DNA of 64,000 bases from positions 310,001 to 374,000 of the forward strand of contig NZ_JAFNIH010000019.1 in the NCBI RefSeq assembly GCF_019160155.1. Direction: 5' to 3'. Positions within the stretch are counted from its first letter, which is position 1; every line of letters begins with the position of its first letter. A program made the translations under genes and the position numbers. Shown here one piece after another: positions 17,118 to 27,010 of the stretch. A model generated the notes under the pieces. It saw only the letters and a program-made list of their open reading frames with translations. It was not told the DNA's origin and did no database searches. The DNA is from Pinisolibacter aquiterrae. GTDB taxonomy: Bacteria; Pseudomonadota; Alphaproteobacteria; Rhizobiales; Ancalomicrobiaceae.

Positions 17118-17247
17118 GCCCCGACTCCACTGTCATACGATCTTCGATATGGCAGCAAAGTTTGAAGGGGCTGTTAGCAGCTTCGGTAAATGATCCTTAT
17201 TCGCAATCTCGGACTCGATCGGGTTCCCCGGCGTCGCACGCTCGGAT

Positions 17248-18540
17248 TCATCGCGTCACCCAGGCCGGCATCGCCTCCCAGCCGAGCTGCTCCTCGAGGC
17301 TCACCCGGCGCCGCACGACCGCGAAACGTCCCGCATCCACGAGCACTTCCGGCACCAGAGCGCGGGCGTTGTAGGTGCCGGCCATGGTCGCGCCATAGGC
17401 GCCCGCCGTCGCCAGGACCACCAGATCGCCGGCCGAGAGCGGCGGAAGTGCCCGCCGCTTGGCGAACGTGTCGGAGGATTCGCAGATCGGCCCGACCACG
17501 TCGTAGGCGAGGTATTCGATATCCGATTCCGGCAGCTTCACCGGCACGATGTCGTGGTGGCTGTCGTACATCGCCGGGCGCATCAGATCGTTCATGCCGG
17601 CATCGACCACCGCGAAGCGGATCTCGCCGCCGTCCTTGACGAATTCGACCCGGGTGACCAGCACGCCCGCATCCGCCACGATCGACCGCCCCGGCTCGAC
17701 CGCGAGCGCGCAACCGAGATCGCCGACCGTCTCGCGGATCGTCGCGGCGATTTCCGAAGGCGTCGGCGCCAGCTCGTTCTGATAGGGAATGCCGAAACCG
17801 CCGCCGAGGTCGAGCCGCTCGATCGTGTGGCCGCGCTCGCGCAAGCCCCGCACCAGACCCGCCATGCGGCGGTAGGCCTCCGCGAAGGGCTTGGTCGCCA
17901 GGATCTGCGAGCCGATGTGCACCGCGAGCCCGACCAGCCGGATGTTGCCCATCGCCTTCAGCTCGTTGTCGAGCCGGCCGAGCCGATCGGCGTCGACGCC
18001 GAACTTGTTGTCGCGCTTGCCGGTGGTGATCTTGGCGTGGGTATCGGCATCGACGTCCGGATTGACCCGCAGCGCCACGTCCGCGACCAGCCCGAGTTCG
18101 CCGGCGATCCGATCGATCCGCCACAGTTCCTCGTAGGATTCGGCGTTGATCTGATGGATCCCCGCCTTCAGCGCCTGGGCGATCTCGGCATCGGTCTTGC
18201 CGACGCCCGAAAAGACCACCCGCGCGGCCGGAATGCCCCCGGCGAGCGCCCGGGTGAGTTCGCCGCCCGAGACGATGTCGGCGCCGGCGCCCTCCGCGGC
18301 CAGGATCGACACCACCGCGACGTTGGCGCAGGCCTTCATCGCGTAATGGACGGAGACGCCGAGCGGCGCCAGCGCCTCGGCGAGCCCGCGATAATTCTCG
18401 CGCACACGCTGCGTCGAATAGAGATAGAACGGCGTGCCGACCGCCGCCGCGACCTCGGAGACCTTCACGCCTTCGAGCGCCAGTTCGCCGTCGAGAACGG
18501 ACCAACAGGAGGCGGGCAAGCGGCGGGTGAGATCGGTCAT
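17248..18540 (-). CDS. lysA: Diaminopimelate decarboxylase
   Basis: A 430-residue PLP enzyme that makes lysine from meso-diaminopimelate. The PLP lysine is Lys69 in HYAMKA; a HIGSQ block, GGGFGIPY, the phosphate-binding EPGRSIVADAG and the dimer-interface CESSDTF are present, with a late GAYGATMAGTYNAR. One change stands out: the family usually has NPN or NSN after MKA, but here it is CAN (71-73). Start is the ATG at 18540, which gives MTDLTRRLPASCW; the frame is open further but without conserved sequence. A separate lysine route is not visible. Confidence 0.95.
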   Translation of the reverse strand: MTDLTRRLPASCWSVLDGELALEGVKVSEVAAAVGTPFYLYSTQRVRENYRGLAEALAPLGVSVHYAMKACANVAVVSILAAEGAGADIVSGGELTRALAGGIPAARVVFSGVGKTDAEIAQALKAGIHQINAESYEELWRIDRIAGELGLVADVALRVNPDVDADTHAKITTGKRDNKFGVDADRLGRLDNELKAMGNIRLVGLAVHIGSQILATKPFAEAYRRMAGLVRGLRERGHTIERLDLGGGFGIPYQNELAPTPSEIAATIRETVGDLGCALAVEPGRSIVADAGVLVTRVEFVKDGGEIRFAVVDAGMNDLMRPAMYDSHHDIVPVKLPESDIEYLAYDVVGPICESSDTFAKRRALPPLSAGDLVVLATAGAYGATMAGTYNARALVPEVLVDAGRFAVVRRRVSLEEQLGWEAMPAWVTR

Positions 18541-18724
18541 GACGGGGTCCGTGGAGAACGGGGGGATCGGGACCCGGCGGCGTAGCATGTTTCGCGGGCG
18601 GACGGGAGATCGAAGACGCCCGAATTCGCGGCCGAACCATCGGCGTGCACCGCGGCCCGCCCCCCTCGCCTCGCGCAGAGGCACGAGCAATGCCTCAATT
18701 TTACTCGGATCGAGGGTATTGCGG

Positions 18725-18867
18725 ACTCGTTCCCGGCGGAAACGTCATGGTAACATTGCAATCACTGCGGATGATACCGCCGTCGGACACGTCGTCCGAC
18801 GGACACCATTGTCAGTAGGTCTTTTCAGCGAAGAACCGGCGAGAGCGATCTCGCCGGTTCTTTTTCT
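18725..18867 (+). ncRNA. Candidate small RNA or leader divergent from lysA
   Basis: Two strong plus-strand hairpins occur in tandem: CCGTCGGAC-ACGTC-GTCCGACGG (18780-18802) and an 11-bp terminator stem (18833-18860) with T-run. Both neighbouring genes are on the minus strand, so nothing known is terminated in this direction. The 5' end is unknown; promoter elements were not convincing. An alternative is that the hairpin simply ends the leftward ettA transcript, although the T-run favours the plus strand. Confidence 0.35.
18833..18867 (+). terminator. Orphan intrinsic terminator (possibly bidirectional)
   Basis: Perfect stem GAACCGGCGAG / CTCGCCGGTTC with a 6-nt loop, followed on the plus strand by TTTTTCTT. 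On the minus strand the tail is only TTC, 32 bp after the ettA stop. Confidence 0.8.
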
Positions 18868-18891
18868 TCGGTTCCGCGATGTCCGCGTCCG

Positions 18892-20559
<1,668 letters not shown>

Positions 20560-20688
20560 GTGGAGTTCGCCGCTCGCCGTCTGGAATGGGGGACCACGGC
20601 CGGCGTTCGCGTCTTCCGCGCCGCTCCCCGTGTCGATCCAGGTCCTTCTACCGTCCGAACCGTCGGCGAGCAATGAAATCCCGCCGTT

Positions 20689-21321
20689 TCACCGGCCGAG
20701 AACCGCGAGCCGCTCCTTGCCGTCCATGAGGACGAGGTGGTTCACGCGTCCGACGTCGAGATCGAGCCGCAGCGTCTCCTCGCCCACCGTGTATTCGACC
20801 ACCGCCGTCCCGCTCTCGCCCCCGACCGCCAGGATCTCGAGCCGGTCCGGAGGCAGCGTGACGAGATCGCCAGCCCCCCATTTGGCGCGCAGGTGGACCG
20901 GAACCGGCAGATGGTTGACGACCGCGACGAAGCCCGGCGCCACCACCGGATCGCGCAGGCGGCGGAACCGGAAGGTGCCGGGCGCCGCGCCGTCTCTGCC
21001 GTTCGGGACGATCTCGACCAGCACCGGCCGGGCCGCGGCGTCGCCGAAGAAACACTCCGGACAGACCTGACGGACGATCGTCGCCGGCACCGCGGCGGGA
21101 TCGATGACGGTCATCGGCGCCCCCACCGCGACATGTCCGGGAAAACCGAGGATGCGTTCGCCGCCGTCGCGGCGGGGCACCAGCACCTGCAGGTCGGCCC
21201 CGAAGTTCGGCGTCAATCGGCCGGCTCGGCCGGACATCTCATGGGACAGGGTCTGCGCGAGGGCCTCGCCCCCGAACAGGGCCACGACGAACCAAGTCGA
21301 GAGGAAAACAGAACGCCGCAT
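20689..21321 (-). CDS. Exported protein of unknown function (210 aa)
   Basis: A 210-residue protein with a clear signal peptide (MRRSVFLSTWFVVALFGGEALA, cleavage near residue 22). The mature part is predicted to be mostly beta strands, with one CPEC pair near 104-107 that could bind metal or form a disulfide. I do not recognise the family. It reads in the same direction as ettA (about 130 bp apart) and as the membrane protein gene upstream (55 bp away), so the latter two may form a small operon. Confidence 0.65.
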   Translation of the reverse strand: MRRSVFLSTWFVVALFGGEALAQTLSHEMSGRAGRLTPNFGADLQVLVPRRDGGERILGFPGHVAVGAPMTVIDPAAVPATIVRQVCPECFFGDAAARPVLVEIVPNGRDGAAPGTFRFRRLRDPVVAPGFVAVVNHLPVPVHLRAKWGAGDLVTLPPDRLEILAVGGESGTAVVEYTVGEETLRLDLDVGRVNHLVLMDGKERLAVLGR

Positions 21322-21376
21322 GCGGATCTCCCCCGATGTCGCGCGCCACCGGGCCGAGGCGCGCCCGCAGCCCTCG

Positions 21377-21919
21377 CTAGATCCCCTTGGGCGCTTCGCC
21401 TTCTCCGGCCGGTCGCGCCGGCTTTCCTTCGTCCGGATTCTGATTGAGCCGCCCCAGCATGTAGCCCACGATCGTGCCGAACAGGCCGAAGGCGGGCGCG
21501 ATCTGCTCGTTGGTGAAGCCGGCGACGATCAGCACCAGCGACGAGACGACGATCACCACGATGATCAGCGAGCGCAGCAACTGGTCCTTCGAACCACCCC
21601 TGGTCGCCGTCGTCATGATCAGGATGACGGCGAGGCCGAAGGCGCACACGACCAGAACCAGACCGGCGGAGAGCAACGCCTTGAAACGCTCGACCTCGGG
21701 GTCGACGGTCGGCACCGGCATCCAGGCCTTCGCCGCCTCGCGGCGTTCGGCCTCCTGATCGGTGATCGCGCGGCGCGCGGCGCCGAGATCGGTGGCCGGC
21801 GGCGCCGACTGGGCGACGGCGGCGCCCGAAGGGGCGAACGGGAGCCGCCCGGCATGCGGCACCGACGATGCCGTCAGACACGCGAAGACGAGTACGGCGA
21901 GAATCCAGAGGCGTCGCAT
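21377..21919 (-). CDS. Membrane protein of unknown function (180 aa)
   Basis: A 180-residue protein: an N-terminal signal or anchor (about 1-20), an Ala/Pro-rich periplasmic stretch, then two hydrophobic helices around residues 81-103 and 112-136, the latter of unusual composition (SLIIVVIVVSSLVLIVAGF), and a last hydrophobic piece with GLFGTIVGYMLGR near 145-157. The tail is short and charged. I do not recognise it. Start at 21919 gives the best signal sequence; a further 25 codons are open upstream. It lies 55 bp before the exported protein gene. Confidence 0.6.
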   Translation of the reverse strand: MRRLWILAVLVFACLTASSVPHAGRLPFAPSGAAVAQSAPPATDLGAARRAITDQEAERREAAKAWMPVPTVDPEVERFKALLSAGLVLVVCAFGLAVILIMTTATRGGSKDQLLRSLIIVVIVVSSLVLIVAGFTNEQIAPAFGLFGTIVGYMLGRLNQNPDEGKPARPAGEGEAPKGI

Positions 21920-22166
21920 GCGGGGCCTCCATCGTCGATCCCGGAGGATGGGGAGAGAGGAGAACAATCTACAAGAAACAACTTTAGGATGCAATCACCG
22001 CCGATCGTACGGCGGCGCACCATGAAACCGCCGCAAAGAGATTCCATTTGCGCAAGGCGGCTCATCGTCGACGGGAATTTTCTCGTGGTTACTGTTTCGT
22101 AAACATCTGGTTCTCCATACTCTCCTTTCGACGCAATCCATCGGGCCAGCGAGGGCCACCCGTTCC

Positions 22167-22976
22167 ATGTGTCGTATTCTCGCCTATACCGGCAGCCCGA
22201 TCCTCCTCGAGGATCTGGTCTGTCGCCCCGAGCACTCCCTGGTGCATCAGGCGCTCTCCGCCCACGAGGGCAAGACGCCGACCAACGGCGACGGCTTCGG
22301 CATCGGCTGGTACGGGGAACGCCCCGTGCCCGGCTGTTACCGCGAGACCCTGCCGGCGTGGTCGGACGAGAACCTGCGATCGATCTGCGCCCAGGTGCGC
22401 TCGCCGCTGTTCTTCGCCCATGTCCGCGCCTCCACCGAGGCCGCCGTCGCCCGCGTCAATTGCCATCCCTTCGTCCACGGCAAGTGGATGTTCATGCACA
22501 ACGGCCAGATCGGTGGTCACAAGAAGATCCGCCGTGGCGTCGAGGCGCTGATCCCCGACGCGCTCTACGAGCGCCGGGTCGGGTCCACCGATTCGGAGGC
22601 CTTCTTCCTCGCCGCCTTCGCGCAAGGGCTCGACACCGACCCGGTCGGCGCGGTCGCCCGCACCATCCACCACGTCCTCGATCTGCAGAAGGCCGCCGGC
22701 ATCACCGAGGCCTTCCGCTTCGCCGCCTGCCTCACCGACGGCGAACGGCTCTGGGCCTTCCGCTGGTCGTCCGACCCGTTTCCGCCGACCCTCTATCTCT
22801 CGACCCGCGACGACGGCGCCATCGTCGTGTCCGAGCCGATCGACGAGGCCTGCGACAGTTGGGTCTCCGTGCCCAAATGCGGCTACGTCACGCTGACGCG
22901 CGGCCGCGCTCCGGAATTCGGCAGTCTCGATCGCGTCATCTGTGACTGCGATTGTCACGACGCGCGACTGGGTTGA
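22167..22976 (+). CDS. Class II glutamine amidotransferase (YafJ/EgtC-like)
   Basis: A 269-residue protein of the N-terminal-nucleophile GATase type. The catalytic Cys2 follows the initiator Met (MCRILAYTG); NGDGFGIGWY at about 40-49, HVRAST near 88-93, NCHPF and the MHNGQIGG segment complete the glutaminase site. Such proteins include EgtC (which cleaves gamma-glutamyl groups in ergothioneine synthesis) and YafJ of unknown role. No egtB or egtD is nearby, so the substrate is open. The C-terminus carries an odd Cys/Asp-rich ICDCDCHD cluster that might bind metal. Confidence 0.88.
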   Translation: MCRILAYTGSPILLEDLVCRPEHSLVHQALSAHEGKTPTNGDGFGIGWYGERPVPGCYRETLPAWSDENLRSICAQVRSPLFFAHVRASTEAAVARVNCHPFVHGKWMFMHNGQIGGHKKIRRGVEALIPDALYERRVGSTDSEAFFLAAFAQGLDTDPVGAVARTIHHVLDLQKAAGITEAFRFAACLTDGERLWAFRWSSDPFPPTLYLSTRDDGAIVVSEPIDEACDSWVSVPKCGYVTLTRGRAPEFGSLDRVICDCDCHDARLG

Positions 22977-23111
22977 TCCGGCGCAATGTCTTCGTGACCA
23001 CTGCGACCTATCGTAGCGGCAGGCGAAGAGTCGGCCGAACCGACGACGACGCGACGGTTCCCCGCGATCCGCCGTATCGTTCGCGCACCGAAACCCGAAA
23101 CGAGGGGCCGC

Positions 23112-24272
23112 ATGACCACCGCGATCGATACTGGCGATACCGAAGGCTCCGAGACCGCACCCAAGCAGGTCCCCTCTCCCCGATCCCGTCGCAGACCCGC
23201 CGCGTCGAGCCGCCCCCCCGCCGAGACGACCGCACCGCCCCCCGCCTCGCCCGAGCCCCCGGCTCCGCCGGTCCACGTCTCCGAGGCCCCGTCCGCCGAG
23301 GTCATCCCTCTCCCCGCGCCGGCCGAGCCCACCGCGACCGAGCCCGCGCCCGCCGCCCCGGCCGGGATCGAGAAGCGCGACGGCGGCGAGACCCGTCACA
23401 TCCTCGCCGAGATGCGCCGCGACCCGGAAGCCATCGCCCATGTCTTCGAGAGCGGCGAATACCCCTACAAGACCAAGATGCGCGCCAAGACCTACGAGGC
23501 GCACAAGCTCGAGCTCCAGCGCGAGTTGCTGAAGCTCCAGCGTTGGGTCGAGGAGACCGGCGAGCGCGTCGTGATGCTGTTCGAGGGGCGCGACGCCGCC
23601 GGCAAGGGCGGCACCATCAAGCGCTTCACCGAGCACCTGAACCCGCGCACCGCCCGCGTCGTCGCCCTCCAGAAGCCGACCGAGCGCGAACGCACCCAGT
23701 GGTACTTCCAGCGCTACATCACCCATCTGCCGGCCGCCGGCGAGATCGTGATGTTCGACCGATCCTGGTACAACCGCGCCGGCGTCGAGCGCGTCATGGG
23801 CTTCTGCAGCCCGACCGAATATCTCGAGTTCATGCGTCAGGCGCCCGAATTCGAACGCATGCTGACCCGCTCCGGCATCCGCCTCTACAAATATTGGTTC
23901 TCGGTCACCCGCGAGGAACAGAAGCGCCGCTTCGACAGCCGCGAGCACGATCCGCTCAAGCAGTGGAAACTGTCGCCGATCGACCGCGCCTCGCTCGACA
24001 AGTGGGATGACTACACCGAGGCCAAGGAGGCGATGTTCTTCTACACCGACACCGCCGACGCGCCCTGGCACATCGTCAAGTCGAACGACAAGATGCGCGC
24101 CCGCCTCGAGTGCATGCAGCATTTCCTGCAGACCATGCCCTATCCCAACAAGGACTACGGCATCGTCACCGGGCCGGACCCGCTCATCGTCGGCTCGACC
24201 GAGCACGTCATCGGCCGCGACAACAAGATGCTGGTGAAGGCGCTCCACCCCGACCTGAAGCGCGGACGCTGA
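23112..24272 (+). CDS. ppk2: Polyphosphate kinase 2
   Basis: A 386-residue PPK2 that uses inorganic polyphosphate to phosphorylate nucleotides, or the reverse. The kinase core spans about 90-375: Walker A EGRDAAGKGGT at 158-168, the DRSWYNRAGVE lid block at 216-226 and YPYKTKMRAKTY before it. Residues 1-85 are Pro/Ala/Glu-rich and likely disordered, an unusually long head for the family. Start at 23112 has AACGAGGGGCCGC upstream. A HAD phosphatase and a CPA2 antiporter follow on the same strand. Direction of the reaction (synthesis or use of polyP) cannot be told. Confidence 0.93.
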   Translation: MTTAIDTGDTEGSETAPKQVPSPRSRRRPAASSRPPAETTAPPPASPEPPAPPVHVSEAPSAEVIPLPAPAEPTATEPAPAAPAGIEKRDGGETRHILAEMRRDPEAIAHVFESGEYPYKTKMRAKTYEAHKLELQRELLKLQRWVEETGERVVMLFEGRDAAGKGGTIKRFTEHLNPRTARVVALQKPTERERTQWYFQRYITHLPAAGEIVMFDRSWYNRAGVERVMGFCSPTEYLEFMRQAPEFERMLTRSGIRLYKYWFSVTREEQKRRFDSREHDPLKQWKLSPIDRASLDKWDDYTEAKEAMFFYTDTADAPWHIVKSNDKMRARLECMQHFLQTMPYPNKDYGIVTGPDPLIVGSTEHVIGRDNKMLVKALHPDLKRGR

Positions 24273-24376
24273 GCCGTCCCGCGATCGTCATGGACATGCG
24301 GCATCGTCCGCCCGGCCGTGAGCCACCCGCTCGCGGCCGCGTCCTTTCCCCCACCCCGTCACCTCGAGGATCCTTC

Positions 24377-24991
24377 ATGACCGCGGTCACCAACGTCGTC
24401 TTCGACATCGGCAACGTGCTGATCCGCTGGGATCCGAAGCTCCTCTATTCCCGCCTCTTCCCCGACCCGGCGCTGCGCGACTGGTTCCTGAGCGAGGTCT
24501 GCAGCCCCGATTGGAACCTCGAGATGGATCGCGGCCGTTCCTTCGCCGAGGGCATCGCCGAGGGCATCGCCCGGCACCCCGAATGGGCGACCGAGATCCG
24601 CGCCTGGGATCTCCGCTGGCACGAGATGGTCCCCGGCGCGATCGAGGGAAGCGTCGCCCTGCTCGAGGCCCTGCGCGCCGCCGGTGTCGCGACCTGGGCG
24701 ATCACCAATTTCTCCTCCGAGAAATTCGCCGAATGCCTGGAGCGCTTCCCCTTCCTCGGCGGCTTTCGAGACACCGTCGTCTCCGCTCACGAGAAGCTGG
24801 TGAAGCCGGATCCGGCGATCTACCGCGTCCTGCTCGAACGCAACCGGCTCGATCCGGCGACCTGCCTCTTCGTCGACGACAATCCCGACAACGTCCTCGG
24901 CGCGAGGGCCGTCGGCATGAAGGCGGTCGCCTTCACCTCGCCGGAGCGTTTCGCCGACGATCTCGCCACGCACGGCCTCACCGTCGCCTGA
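24377..24991 (+). CDS. HAD family hydrolase (YihX/haloacid dehalogenase-like)
   Basis: A 204-residue HAD subfamily IA protein. Motif I is FDIGNVLIRWD at 9-19 (the DxGN form found in YihX), motif II is the Asn/Ser in ITNFSS near 114-119, motif III Lys in KPDPAIY and motif IV DDNPDN. Relatives dephosphorylate sugar phosphates such as glucose-1-phosphate. Start is the ATG at 24377 after GAGGATCC. It lies about 100 bp after ppk2 and 95 bp before the antiporter, all on one strand; specific substrate unknown. Confidence 0.88.
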   Translation: MTAVTNVVFDIGNVLIRWDPKLLYSRLFPDPALRDWFLSEVCSPDWNLEMDRGRSFAEGIAEGIARHPEWATEIRAWDLRWHEMVPGAIEGSVALLEALRAAGVATWAITNFSSEKFAECLERFPFLGGFRDTVVSAHEKLVKPDPAIYRVLLERNRLDPATCLFVDDNPDNVLGARAVGMKAVAFTSPERFADDLATHGLTVA

Positions 24992-25085
24992 GCAGGGTCG
25001 CGGTTGCGGCCTACCCTCCCCACCTGCCATGGTCCAGTCTGCACGGGAGTATTGCAGTGCGAGATTCGAAGGGGTCGATAGAGTC

Positions 25086-26903
25086 ATGGCCGGAGCGGCG
25101 ATCGAACTGACGGTGATGAAGGATGCGTTGGTGGTGCTCGGCACCGCCGGCGTCGTCGTGCCGTTGATGCATCGCCTCAAGGTCGGCTCGGTGCTCGGCT
25201 TTCTCCTCGCCGGCGCGGTGCTCGGGCCGCACGGCCTCGCCCGTTTCGCCGACGTCGTGCCGCCCCTCGGCTGGATCACCATAGAGAAGCGCGGCGAGAT
25301 CGCCGGGATCGCCGATTTCGGCGTCGTCTTCCTGCTCTTCGTGATCGGGCTCGAGCTCTCTCTCGCCCGCCTCTCCGCCCTGAAACGTCTGGTCTTCGGC
25401 CTCGGCGGTCTCCAGGTGGTGCTCTCCGCGATGCTGCTCGGCGCGCTCGCGCTGCGCCTCGGCCAGCCCCCGGCCGCCGCCCTCGTCCTCGGCTCCTGTC
25501 TCGCGCTCTCCTCGACCGCGGTGGTGATCGAGGTTCTCGCCGAACAGAAGCGCCTCGCCTCGATCACCGGCCGCACCGCCTTCGCGGTGTTGCTGTTCCA
25601 GGATCTGGCGGTGGTGCCGATCCTCATCATGGTCGAGCAGCTCGGCGGCGGCGGTTCCGGTCATTCGGTCTGGCTCGATCTCGGCGTCGCCCTGTCGAAG
25701 GGCGTCCTCGCCGTCGCCGCCATCGTGGTGATCGGCCGGCTGGCGCTGAAGCCGCTCTTCCGCGTCGTCGCCGAGACCCGATCGGTCGAGCTCTTCATGG
25801 CGACGATCCTCTTCGTCGCGGTCGGCACCGGCGTCGTCACCGCGCTGGTCGGCATGTCGATGGCGCTCGGCGCCTTCGTCGCCGGCCTGCTGCTCGCCGA
25901 GACCGAATACCGCCGCGCCATCGAGACCATGATCGAGCCCTTCAAGGGCCTGTTGCTCGGCGTCTTCTTCTTCTCGGTCGGCATGACCGTCGATCTCGAC
26001 TTCCTCGCCGCCCACCCGATCCTGATCGCTGCCGGCGCCGTGACGCTGGTGCTCGTCAAGGGCCTCGTCACCGGCCTCGGCGCCCGCGTCTTCGGCATCG
26101 ACCGGGCGCACGCCCTGAAGACCGCGCTGCTGATCGGCCCGGGCGGCGAATTCGCCTTCATCGTCGTCGGCCTCGCCGAGTCGCTGAAGGTGGTCGATGC
26201 GGAGACCGCCACCTTCGTGGTCGCGGTGGTCGGCCTCTCCATGGCCGCGATCCCCTTCTTCGACACCGCCGGCAAGCGCGTGTCGCAGGAGATCGTTCGC
26301 CGCTCGCCGCCCGACCCCGTCGCCCTCGTCACCCCGCCGGAGGATCACGCCGCCCGCGCCGTGGTGGTCGGCTTCGGCCGCGTCGGCCGCCTCGTCGCCG
26401 ATCTCTTCGACGAGCATCGCATCTCCTGGATCGCCGCCGACCTCGACACCGCCAACGTCGCCGAGGGGCGCCGCGCCGGCCGGCCGGTCTATTTCGGCGA
26501 CGTCACCAATCCGCTCTTCCTCCGCAGCTGCGGCGTCGCCGACGCCGAGGCCGTGGTCGTCACCGTCGACAGCCCGACCGCCGTCGATTCCATCGTCGAC
26601 GCGGTGCGCGCGGAACGCCCCACCGTGCCGCTGGTTGTCCGCGCCCGAGACGCCGGCCACGCCCGCCGTCTCTACAAGAAGGGCGTCACCGACGCCGTCC
26701 CCGAGACCATCGAGGCGAGTCTCCAGCTCTCGGAAGCCGCGCTGGTCGGCCTCGGCATCGCCATGGGACCGATCATCGCCTCGATCCACGAGAAGCGCGA
26801 CGTCTTCCGCCGCGAGCTCTCCGAGGCCGCCGAAGCCTCCACCCAGGCCTCGCCGCTGGCGCGCAAACCGGCGCTGCGCACCCGCCGCCGCGACCCCGCC
26901 TGA
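25086..26903 (+). CDS. CPA2 family cation:proton antiporter with RCK domain (Kef/YbaL-like)
   Basis: A 605-residue transporter: about 12 membrane helices over 1-400 (LGTAGVVVPLMHRLKVGSVLGFLLAG at the start, FGVVFLLFVIGLELS, GSCLALSSTAVVIEVL, GPGGEFAFIVV) followed by a cytosolic TrkA-N/RCK domain from about 415 with the Rossmann loop VVVGFGRVGRL. It should exchange K+ or Na+ for H+ under control of nucleotide binding. ATG 25086 (MAGAAIELTVM) with AAGGGG upstream is the chosen start. The C-terminal 50 residues are basic. No KefG-type partner is adjacent. Confidence 0.9.
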   Translation: MAGAAIELTVMKDALVVLGTAGVVVPLMHRLKVGSVLGFLLAGAVLGPHGLARFADVVPPLGWITIEKRGEIAGIADFGVVFLLFVIGLELSLARLSALKRLVFGLGGLQVVLSAMLLGALALRLGQPPAAALVLGSCLALSSTAVVIEVLAEQKRLASITGRTAFAVLLFQDLAVVPILIMVEQLGGGGSGHSVWLDLGVALSKGVLAVAAIVVIGRLALKPLFRVVAETRSVELFMATILFVAVGTGVVTALVGMSMALGAFVAGLLLAETEYRRAIETMIEPFKGLLLGVFFFSVGMTVDLDFLAAHPILIAAGAVTLVLVKGLVTGLGARVFGIDRAHALKTALLIGPGGEFAFIVVGLAESLKVVDAETATFVVAVVGLSMAAIPFFDTAGKRVSQEIVRRSPPDPVALVTPPEDHAARAVVVGFGRVGRLVADLFDEHRISWIAADLDTANVAEGRRAGRPVYFGDVTNPLFLRSCGVADAEAVVVTVDSPTAVDSIVDAVRAERPTVPLVVRARDAGHARRLYKKGVTDAVPETIEASLQLSEAALVGLGIAMGPIIASIHEKRDVFRRELSEAAEASTQASPLARKPALRTRRRDPA

Positions 26904-27010
26904 TCCGTCGGAGGACTTACGCAAGGCTCCCGACGGGAGAGAATGACTCTCGAAATCGTAATCGCCGCCGTGCTAGAAATTTCTTGCTGAATTGGGAGTG
27001 AGATTTCGAC

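Larger units (their letters stand above)
18541..18891. other. Intergenic region between lysA and ettA
   Basis: This 351-bp gap must carry the lysA promoter on the minus strand. On the plus strand it holds a 9-bp hairpin and an intrinsic terminator without an upstream plus-strand gene (separate entries). A 23-codon frame from ATG 18747 to TAG 18818 has GGCGGA seven nt upstream; I do not call it a gene, but it could be a leader peptide. Confidence 0.4.
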
